Virus record (IMG/VR): IMGVR_UViG_3300010354_000373
Coordinates: 1 to 30,491 of that record
DNA: 30,491 bases
Source: a virus
Strand: one strand, 5' to 3'
Positions 1 to 6,165 of the stretch are shown one piece after another. Every line of letters begins with the position of its first letter. Position 1 is the first letter of the stretch. The notes under the pieces were generated by a model. The model worked only from the letters and a program-made list of their open reading frames with translations, did no database searches and was not told where the DNA came from. Made by a program: the position numbers and the translations under genes.

Positions 1-664
1 CACAGAAGTGATACACGTAGGCTTTGTCCATGGTAGGCCCGAGTAGTTCACCCGCTGTCCCCGCGTGGACGGCGTTCCACTTCGTGTCCAACTTTTGCAG
101 CGGGATCACTCCGTGGTTGCAGAGTATCGAGAGGATGGTCTGGTCGGACAGGCCGGTGAACTCGAAGCCGACCGTCTTCCCCCACTTCAGCACCTCTTTG
201 AACCATGGCTCTGCGAGCATTGGGTTGTAGAGCATGAACCCGCCGTTGACGTAGTCCTCGACACGCGGTGGGATCATCTGCATGCGAGCGGCCCAGAATC
301 CGACGTTGACACAGAACCCACCCCAGTTGCCGCACAGTGGCCACTGCCATCGTGCCGGAAAATCACCGAACTCAGGCTGCCACTCGGGCACCATGCCGAG
401 TTTTGTGTGGTCCCACTCTAGGAAGGGGCTCGGTGCGTCGTGCCGAATCTTCACGTCGGCGTCCAACTGGAGTATCCCGTCAAACCCCTTGTACGTCGTG
501 CCGGCGTGGACGAACTTGTTGAACCACTTGCACCTTGCCTTGATCCAGTTCTTGTTGATCTCGTGGTATTCGCACCCCCACCGCTCCGCCGCAGCCTGGA
601 TACTGTCGCGGGCGTCGGGGTCCAGGAACCCACCGATGTTCAGGACCGATATTGCGTACTTCAT
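1..664 (-). CDS. GT8-like glycosyltransferase, 3' end cut by window edge
   Basis: An open frame starts at the ATG at 664-662, which overlaps the TGA of the upstream gene (ATGA), and runs without a stop to base 1, giving 221 visible codons. The N-terminus MKYAISVLNIGG closely resembles the start of the neighbouring GT8-methyltransferase protein. Both carry a DAD motif at residues 68-70 (QLDADVKI here), the metal/nucleotide-sugar DxD of GT-A glycosyltransferases. Further on are YVNGGFMLYNP, the substrate-side NGG motif of GT8 enzymes, and a YHF motif near the cut end. Inference: it adds a sugar from a nucleotide donor in the cytoplasm and is a paralogue of its neighbour. Whether a methyltransferase domain follows cannot be seen. 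The plus-strand frames here are shadows. The GT-A call is strong; donor and acceptor are unknown. Confidence 0.8.
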   Translation of the reverse strand, partial: MKYAISVLNIGGFLDPDARDSIQAAAERWGCEYHEINKNWIKARCKWFNKFVHAGTTYKGFDGILQLDADVKIRHDAPSPFLEWDHTKLGMVPEWQPEFGDFPARWQWPLCGNWGGFCVNVGFWAARMQMIPPRVEDYVNGGFMLYNPMLAEPWFKEVLKWGKTVGFEFTGLSDQTILSILCNHGVIPLQKLDTKWNAVHAGTAGELLGPTMDKAYVYHFC

Positions 665-1875
665 ATTTTCACCCACCATGTTTTTCCTTCACCTGGAGAC
701 GCCCGCTTACCGAACCTCTCGTCGACCGCCTGCTTCACGCCCCACTTCGCCGCCCACTTCGGAGGTGCCTTGTAGTCATGTCCTCCGAGCCACCCGCCAG
801 GCTTGACCTTCGGCATCCAAGCCTCGATGTCTGCCTTCACGGCATCGTACGTGTGGTCAGCGTCGATGAATACGACGTCGCACGACTCGTCCGCCACTTT
901 CTTTGCCGCTTCGGTGGACAGGCTGTTCAAGACCCGCAGTTCGTCTACAGGGTACTGCGACACGAGGTGCATGGCCCTCGCGTAGTTCGCATCGTACACG
1001 CTCTGAGCGAGCCCCCCGTAGAGGTCGTTCTCTTTCGAGTACGAAGGCAGATGCTTGCCCCATGTGTCGACGAGGATGAGCGTCCCGATGTTGGCCCTCG
1101 CCAGCACGTTGCACGCGTTGTCCCCTCGCCAGACTCCGACCTCGCAGAACGTGCCGCCGTCCGGTATCCGCGAGGAGCACTCATCGCACTCCTGCTTCCA
1201 CCAGTCGACGCCGTTTATCCTCTTCTGCCGACGCTCCTGCCCCGTGAAGTGGTAGATGTAGTCGTTCATCCTCCACGTTGTCAGTTGCGGCCTGAAGTAC
1301 GTCGCCGCACCGACGGCGTTGAATGTGTGTGGGAGCCATGTTTGCGGGCACTTCTTGTTCCAGAGCAGCACCGACATGCTCGCCTGCTCCGGGAGGAACT
1401 TGCTCGTGAATCCCTGGCTCTCTCCGACCGCCCTGCACTCTGCCCACAACTTCGAGTGGTGCTTTGGGGAGTACAGGAAGAACCCGCCGTTCAGGTGCTT
1501 CTCGTCGGGGCATGCCTGCATACCCATGACCTTGGCCCAGTGCCCGACGCACTTCTGCCGGTGGTGGATGATCGGGCCGTTCTCGAACTGCCTGGCCGAC
1601 ACCACCCCGAAGGAGTCTACGGGGACGAGGTCGAACGGGCTCGGGCAGTCCCAGCGAATCATCATGTCGGCGTCTAGTTGCACGACGCGATCGTACTTCT
1701 CGAGGTGGTCGCAGACAAAGGTCTTTTGCCAGAAGTGGTGGACGCCCTCCTTGAGTGGATCGCGAATCTCTACGAGGTCGCACCCCCAGTTGTACGCTGC
1801 GGTACGGAATGAGTGCTTGGCCTTCACGGAGAGGCTCCGGCCACCGATGTTCAGAACTGCGATTGCCTTCTTCAC
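661..1875 (-). CDS. Fused GT8-like glycosyltransferase and SAM methyltransferase
   Basis: 404 residues with a GTG start, whose first bases overlap the upstream stop (GTGA), so translation is probably coupled. Residues 1 to about 215 are a GT-A domain of GT8 type: QLDADMMI with DxD at 68-70, HLNGGFFLYSP at 127-137 and YHF at 208-210. Residues about 235-404 are a class I SAM methyltransferase of the Methyltransf_24 type: CEVGVWRGD (motif I, 244-252), LVDTWG with an acidic D270, VVFIDADHTYD at 334-344 and GGHDY at 364-368. Inference: one polypeptide transfers a sugar and methylates that sugar or a neighbouring one. Domain assignments are motif-based; the acceptor is unknown. It sits between a GT25-sulfotransferase fusion and another GT8 gene, so it is part of a glycan-building set. 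Confidence 0.85.
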   Translation of the reverse strand: MKKAIAVLNIGGRSLSVKAKHSFRTAAYNWGCDLVEIRDPLKEGVHHFWQKTFVCDHLEKYDRVVQLDADMMIRWDCPSPFDLVPVDSFGVVSARQFENGPIIHHRQKCVGHWAKVMGMQACPDEKHLNGGFFLYSPKHHSKLWAECRAVGESQGFTSKFLPEQASMSVLLWNKKCPQTWLPHTFNAVGAATYFRPQLTTWRMNDYIYHFTGQERRQKRINGVDWWKQECDECSSRIPDGGTFCEVGVWRGDNACNVLARANIGTLILVDTWGKHLPSYSKENDLYGGLAQSVYDANYARAMHLVSQYPVDELRVLNSLSTEAAKKVADESCDVVFIDADHTYDAVKADIEAWMPKVKPGGWLGGHDYKAPPKWAAKWGVKQAVDERFGKRASPGEGKTWWVKI

Positions 1876-3173
1876 TGCTTCACTTCCTTCCGCACGTGGT
1901 TTATTGCGTCTTCGTACTGCTCATCGGTCGGCGTCAGGCCGAGCCATTCAATGAGCCCGTCTACGATCACTTTCGGGTTTGTCATTAGGGTGTCGAAGTC
2001 GACGTTGAACACGTGCGACTCGTCCATGTCCCTGAGGAACGCTTCCTTCTCTTCGTGGAGCCACTCCTGCACCTCCCGGCACTTGTCAGGCGGCTGGTCC
2101 AGCCATCCCTTGCAGACTGCCGACCTTCGGTTCAGGCTGTCGATGGAGTCCTCGAGCGGGCGAACACAGTTGACGACACGGAGCCTCTTGCCACACGTCC
2201 TCTTGAGGATGTCCCCCATCGCACAGAGGTGCGGGTACTTTCCTCCGACCATGTGGTCACCGGCACGACGCCATCGGCCGCGTATCCACTCGCCGAGGCG
2301 TTTCTGGGCGTGCCCCTTGTCCTTGATGCCAACGGTAGGGAACTTGGCGACCCCTTCGCAGATACGCGACAGGCCGACCGCCTCTCCGCCACCTCCGTTG
2401 CGGCCCTCGTACCCGCTGAGTTTGTCGCCCATGCTGACGCCGAGTTTGTGGAGGATCATCGCGGTGGCAGACGACCCCGAGCGGTGTACGCCCATGACTG
2501 CGACGAACGGACGTTCTTGGGCGGGCTCGCCAGGCTTCCGCATGGTCCACCATCTTTCCTTGACGGCCTTGCCGCACACGTCGCTATGCCCGTCCTCGGC
2601 CTGGCCGCAGACCCACTCGACGGGTGCATACACGTTGATGCGTCCGCTGCCGTGCAGTCGCCCCATGTGGTGGTCGATGTGGTGCCTGTTGTGCCAGTCG
2701 TTCGTCGTGTGGAGCCACTTGTAGAGTTTCCTGATGCCCAGCCCGCGGACACCGTACGCGTGCGTGCGGTTGATGTTGAGGCACCGCACCCAATGCTCGG
2801 TGATTTCCTGGGGGCGTCTGAGGTGCTGCCCGCCGAAGTAGATCTGCTCCCAGTCGTCCGGGACGTTCTCCATGAACGCGGCCACCCTGGCGGAGAAGTC
2901 GTCGGTGAACGTGGCGTCGTCCTCGAAGATCAGGACGCTATCGATCCCGTCGAGAAGGGCGTCTTCGAGTATCCGACAGTGTGAGCGATAGCAGCCCCAC
3001 GCCCCGCCGCCCTGCCGCCACCACTCTGGGTGCTTACACTTCTTCCCGTCGATCGCCCGGTACATCTCCGGCTGGGTGAACGGGAAGTCCGCTGGGATAC
3101 GCTGCTTGAAAGACTGCTCTCTGTCCGTGCGACGGTCGAGCGACACGCACACGACCCGGTCGAAGTTGAACAT
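1872..3173 (-). CDS. Fused GT25-like glycosyltransferase and sulfotransferase
   Basis: 433 residues. Residues 1 to about 215 look like a family GT25 (LPS/collagen-type) glycosyltransferase: the opening strand DRVVCVSLDRRTDR, the AWGCYRSH segment at 58-65 that is typical just before the acidic motif, and FEDDA with EDD at 84-86. From about residue 222 a sulfotransferase domain begins. VMGVHRSGSS (226-235) is the PAPS 5'-phosphosulfate loop, and RVVNCVRPLEDSIDS (332-346) fits the 3'-phosphate-binding segment with R338 and S343/S346. Inference: it attaches a sugar and a sulfate to the same glycan. The start follows a TATAAT-type promoter within the end of the preceding gene, with GAGG six bases before the ATG. 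Each family is well known separately; I do not recall this fusion as a standard phage gene. Confidence 0.82.
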   Translation of the reverse strand: MFNFDRVVCVSLDRRTDREQSFKQRIPADFPFTQPEMYRAIDGKKCKHPEWWRQGGGAWGCYRSHCRILEDALLDGIDSVLIFEDDATFTDDFSARVAAFMENVPDDWEQIYFGGQHLRRPQEITEHWVRCLNINRTHAYGVRGLGIRKLYKWLHTTNDWHNRHHIDHHMGRLHGSGRINVYAPVEWVCGQAEDGHSDVCGKAVKERWWTMRKPGEPAQERPFVAVMGVHRSGSSATAMILHKLGVSMGDKLSGYEGRNGGGGEAVGLSRICEGVAKFPTVGIKDKGHAQKRLGEWIRGRWRRAGDHMVGGKYPHLCAMGDILKRTCGKRLRVVNCVRPLEDSIDSLNRRSAVCKGWLDQPPDKCREVQEWLHEEKEAFLRDMDESHVFNVDFDTLMTNPKVIVDGLIEWLGLTPTDEQYEDAINHVRKEVKQ

Positions 3174-3175
3174 TG

Positions 3176-3592
3176 CTACCTCGCTTTCGCAAGCATTATA
3201 GCACGACGCACAAGCATCCTTCCGGCAGTCCGGAAAAATGGCAGGCGTCTCTTTCTCGCTTCCTCCTGTAACCAGTCAACGACCGTTTCGATGTTTTCTT
3301 CGGCCCACTGTGGACCCATCCTGTCGAGGTACGCGGCCCTCTTCGTACAGGAGCAATGCTGCGTCGCCCTGATGCCGAACTTTGCGAGCAGTGCCTTGAG
3401 GTGCCCGCCCACTCCGGACGTCGGCTTCTCAGTCTTCCACCTCGGGTAGGCGGGGTGCGTCTCGTCGACGCCGTAGACCGTCCCGCTCTTCTCAGTCTCT
3501 TGGATCGACACCACGCACGCCATGCACTCGGTCAGATCGTAGCCCCTTGTGGTGACGACGTCCTCGAATGCTTTCTTGGGGCAGTGAATCAT
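3176..3592 (-). CDS. Conserved-looking protein of unknown function
   Basis: 138 residues from the ATG at 3592, which overlaps the stop of the poly-Ser gene as ATGA. An in-frame ATG 27 bases upstream at 3619 would lie inside that gene and is less likely. The middle holds GGHLKALLAKFGI, then a Cys pair in HCSCTKRAAYLDRMG and a helical, basic C-terminus with alternating Arg and hydrophobic residues. I do not recognise a family with certainty. The Cys and His residues could bind a metal, but this is not shown. It sits between the Ser-rich virion proteins and the glycan enzymes, so it may belong to either group. Confidence 0.7.
   Translation of the reverse strand: MIHCPKKAFEDVVTTRGYDLTECMACVVSIQETEKSGTVYGVDETHPAYPRWKTEKPTSGVGGHLKALLAKFGIRATQHCSCTKRAAYLDRMGPQWAEENIETVVDWLQEEARKRRLPFFRTAGRMLVRRAIMLAKAR
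3195..3203 (-). promoter_or_regulatory. Extended -10 promoter for the glycan-enzyme run
   Basis: Read leftward the sequence is TGC-TATAAT, a perfect -10 hexamer with the extended TGn element. It lies inside the end of the 138-residue gene, about 22 bases before the ATG at 3173. No convincing -35 is visible, as is common for extended -10 promoters. It would give the glycosyltransferase-sulfotransferase gene and its coupled neighbours their own transcript. Confidence 0.55.
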
Positions 3593-3909
3593 GGCATCTC
3601 GTAGCAGTTCGTGAACCACGTCGTCGGGCCAGGTGGGTCTGGAGCGAAGTCAGGCTCGGCACATGAGCAACCTGGGCTGCATGAGTTGAAAAGCAAGACC
3701 CACTCTGTCCACTGCCCGAACGGTCCTCGCTCCCACCCGCAGCCGTTCTCGTTGCACAGCACAGGGGCAGTGCCGCTCCCTGAGTCCGACGACGAACTGC
3801 TCGCGGACGAACTGCTCGAGGACGAACTGCTCGAGGATGAACTGCTCGACGACGAACTGCTCGACGACGAACTGCTCGACGACTTCGATGATCCGTATGT
3901 TGGCGGCAT
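3589..3909 (-). CDS. Poly-serine protein with Cys/Trp-rich C-terminal module
   Basis: 106 residues. After MPPTYGSSK comes an almost unbroken run of about 30 serines, then DSGSGTAP and a compact Cys/Trp-rich module holding CNENGCGW, WTEWVL and a SCSPGCSC cluster, ending in a Pro-rich tail. The poly-Ser tract is encoded by a 15-base tandem repeat. The start codon overlaps the previous stop (TAATG), so it is coupled to the 378-residue gene, which also has a long Ser-rich linker. Function is unknown. It is likely virion-associated because of its place behind the tail genes. A poly-Ser tract next to glycosyltransferase genes makes it a candidate acceptor for O-linked sugars (inference). The module's Cys spacing suggests disulfides or metal binding. 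Confidence 0.75.
   Translation of the reverse strand: MPPTYGSSKSSSSSSSSSSSSSSSSSSSSSSSSSSASSSSSDSGSGTAPVLCNENGCGWERGPFGQWTEWVLLFNSCSPGCSCAEPDFAPDPPGPTTWFTNCYEMP
3791..3880 (-). repeat. 15-base tandem repeat encoding poly-Ser
   Basis: Six head-to-tail copies of a 15-base unit, gacgaactgctcgac on the plus strand, with only one or two substitutions in some copies. Each copy encodes five serines on the minus strand using mixed TCG, TCC, AGC and AGT codons. The tidy unit length implies growth by slippage or unequal exchange, so the number of serines may vary between relatives. Confidence 0.9.
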
Positions 3910-5045
3910 TAGGCTTCGTAGGCTGAGTTGATGAACCGCTCGTTCTGGATGAACTGCCTCTCGGTACGCGGCGTGAACCGGTCACCGAGGAATCCGCGTC
4001 GAATCGCTGACAGTCTCAGTGTAACTGTCAACTCAACGGACGGGTCCGGGTCAGCGAACTTCAACTCAACGTGGTCGTCGACGAACAGGGCACCGATCAC
4101 AACCGGCTCGCTCGGGCATGCCGAGACCACCGACATCGTCTCGACCTCGCAGACTTCGAGGAAGCGGGGGTCCACTGGAATGCAAGCGTACTCCTGCTTC
4201 ACGCGGACGGTCATCACTTCGTCGAACCGAACGTCTGGCATCTCGGCGATGAAGAGGGCCGCGTACCCTGTGTCGGTCCACGAGGCCGGGACGATCGCCG
4301 TGCTCTTGCTACTGTCGGACCCCGGCGGGTGCGAGCCACCGGAATCAGACCCACCAGAGGAGCCACCGGAATCAGACCCGCCAGAGCCGGAGCGTGAGTC
4401 GGAGGCGGAGTATGACTCGGAGTATGACTCGGAGGTAGAGTACGAGTCGGAGGCAGAGTGCGAGGTCGAGTACGAGGTCGAGTGGGAGGAGTACGAGTCG
4501 GAGGAGGGCGGGTTGGACGACTGAGACGACTGAGACGACTGTGACGACTGAGACTCTGAGCCTGACGACGACGATCCCCCCGACGAGGACTCGCACGAGC
4601 ACCCCATCACGGTGACGAGACGCCAGAAGCCGTAGTCGCTCTGGCCGACAGTCATCGGGTCGAGCGTGTTCTCCTGGATCGCCTGCACGTGCGTGTGGGC
4701 GGGGAGTGGCGTGTCAGGCGGGTTGCCCACGCTGACGTTGTAGCGTCGGACAGCCTGGTCGACGTCATAGACCTTTTCAGTCCCATGCCCGTCCTGCCCG
4801 ATGTTGACGCCGCCGATACCGTCGTTGACGTCTGCAAAGTCGGCACAGTCCGGGTGGACGAGTGCCGCCTCCAGGGCTCTCGCACTACCGCATGGGGGCA
4901 ACTCCTCCGTGATGCGGAAGTAGACGGGGACATCGACGTCGCGGCCAGCGGCATCGGATGCCTGGGGTCCTACACCATGCTCGCTCGCGGAGTTGAGGAG
5001 CCTCCGCAGGTCGGTAGCAGTCTTCTCTGACAGCGAGTACTTCAT
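3909..5045 (-). CDS. Putative distal tail/virion protein with Ser-rich linker
   Basis: 378 residues, started by an ATG overlapping the previous stop (TAATG). It has three parts: an N-terminal globular region (1 to about 148), a linker of about 100 residues (roughly 150-249) that is about half serine with Gly, Tyr, Gln, Asp and Glu, and a C-terminal region (about 250-378) rich in beta-type sequence. The linker contains (QSS)n, SYSTS-like and GGSDS-like repeats. I recognise no enzyme motif. Position after the tape measure and one other tail gene suggests a tail-tip or baseplate component (inference). The linker could be a flexible spacer or a carrier of O-glycans made by the downstream enzymes. 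Confidence 0.7.
   Translation of the reverse strand: MKYSLSEKTATDLRRLLNSASEHGVGPQASDAAGRDVDVPVYFRITEELPPCGSARALEAALVHPDCADFADVNDGIGGVNIGQDGHGTEKVYDVDQAVRRYNVSVGNPPDTPLPAHTHVQAIQENTLDPMTVGQSDYGFWRLVTVMGCSCESSSGGSSSSGSESQSSQSSQSSQSSNPPSSDSYSSHSTSYSTSHSASDSYSTSESYSESYSASDSRSGSGGSDSGGSSGGSDSGGSHPPGSDSSKSTAIVPASWTDTGYAALFIAEMPDVRFDEVMTVRVKQEYACIPVDPRFLEVCEVETMSVVSACPSEPVVIGALFVDDHVELKFADPDPSVELTVTLRLSAIRRGFLGDRFTPRTERQFIQNERFINSAYEA
4337..4551 (-). repeat. Short tandem repeats encoding the Ser-rich linker
   Basis: Within the 378-residue gene are several repeat families. A 9-base unit, gacgactga, occurs four times at 4516-4551 and encodes Q-S-S. A degenerate stretch of gagtacgagtcggagg-like units follows between about 4390 and 4500. 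Near 4337-4393 an imperfect unit containing ccaccggaatcagaccc appears twice and encodes the GGSDS motif. The pattern matches a low-complexity linker grown by repeat expansion. Confidence 0.75.
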
Positions 5046-6163
5046 TAGTTCCTCAAGCCAAGGGTGACTTTGAAGTTGATCTCCTTGTGGAAACCACGTC
5101 GGTGTACGATTGGCCTCAGCGTGCTCTTCCGCGGGGAGCCGTCGAGGTTGACCGGTCTGGGCTCAGAGGCAGGGACTTGTGTGAAACCACCCTTCACGGC
5201 AGGGATCGTGACCATTGCTCTGGCGAGGGTGTTCTGCACCGTGCCGCCGCCGCCGTTCGGGTCGGCTGCCCAGAAGTACTGGCCGTTGATCGGCCCGCTG
5301 CCATCATTGACGCTCTTGATGGCTCCGTTCTTGTTGTGCTCGAGCGGGAACGCCGTCAACTCAAGGAACTGGTTCCCGGCGGCCGTGCTGCACCAAACGT
5401 TGCGGCTTGACAGTGGGACTGCCTTGTCCCAGCCGATATTGACGAGGGACTGGTTGTCGTTGTTGATTGTCGTGTTTGAGTTGATCATCTGGAAGTTTTC
5501 GCGATACGCGAACTCGTACGTCACGTTCCAGCCGGCGTAGGTCTGCAAGTTGTACGTCTCCACGGCAGGCTGTGCGTCGATGCCGCGGAAGAGGAGCGTG
5601 CGTGCGATCGCCGAGAACGACCCCGCAGTGAAGAGACCGTCGTTGACTGTCCCCACGTACTCACAATACCCGGCCGGATCGCTGGTCACGAACTGCTTCA
5701 CTCTCAGCACGGCAGTGGCTTGCGGCTTCTCGAGCCCGGTGACGATCTCGCCGTTTGGCGTTGTGGCGGTCGCCCAGCCACCGTTTGCGACCGGGTCAGC
5801 GATCCACGACTGAGTCGCAACGTAGTCGAGCCCGAACTGAAAGGAGTAGTTCGGTGGTCGCACGTCAGGCGGCTGCTGCTGCTGCTGCGGCCCGCTCGTG
5901 TTCGCAACGGTCTTGTAGGTGTACGTGAAGTTGCGTACGAGCCTCGACTCTCCTTCCGGCGAGTCGTCAATCGAGACGCATGTGCAGTTCGCGTCTCCGG
6001 GATACGGGGCACCGACGTAGATGCCAGTGACGTTCGGGAGAGAGTACCCCTCACTCGGACTGCTCTTGATGTACTTGAACTTTCGGATGTACGTGTCTGC
6101 CACGCCACCCGAGCGGCCGTCCCGAGATGAACCGCCTGTTGCTAACTCGTATAGAGTTCCCAT
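5045..6163 (-). CDS. Putative tail protein downstream of the tape measure
   Basis: 372 residues beginning two bases after the tape-measure stop. Residues 1 to about 85 contain Gly, Tyr and Cys (DANCTCVSIDD). A short Gln/Pro run (GPQQQQQPP) then leads into a long beta-rich domain with many Asn, Thr and aromatic residues, ending in a basic segment RKSTLRPIVHRRGFHKEINF. In siphoviruses this position is usually taken by the distal tail (Dit) or another tail-tip protein, but I cannot see a diagnostic motif, so the assignment rests on gene order. No signal peptide or membrane segment is seen. It is coupled to the next gene by a TAATG overlap. Confidence 0.65.
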   Translation of the reverse strand: MGTLYELATGGSSRDGRSGGVADTYIRKFKYIKSSPSEGYSLPNVTGIYVGAPYPGDANCTCVSIDDSPEGESRLVRNFTYTYKTVANTSGPQQQQQPPDVRPPNYSFQFGLDYVATQSWIADPVANGGWATATTPNGEIVTGLEKPQATAVLRVKQFVTSDPAGYCEYVGTVNDGLFTAGSFSAIARTLLFRGIDAQPAVETYNLQTYAGWNVTYEFAYRENFQMINSNTTINNDNQSLVNIGWDKAVPLSSRNVWCSTAAGNQFLELTAFPLEHNKNGAIKSVNDGSGPINGQYFWAADPNGGGGTVQNTLARAMVTIPAVKGGFTQVPASEPRPVNLDGSPRKSTLRPIVHRRGFHKEINFKVTLGLRN

Positions 6164-6165
6164 GC

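Noticed and set aside
652-1677. Long plus-strand open frame of 341 codons
   Set aside because: It lies opposite the GT8-methyltransferase gene, has Arg/Val/Leu/His-rich shadow composition and no domain motif.
3650-3985. Minus-strand frame encoding an EQFVV repeat protein
   Set aside because: It is the poly-Ser 15-base repeat read in another frame; start and stop overlaps support the Ser frame.
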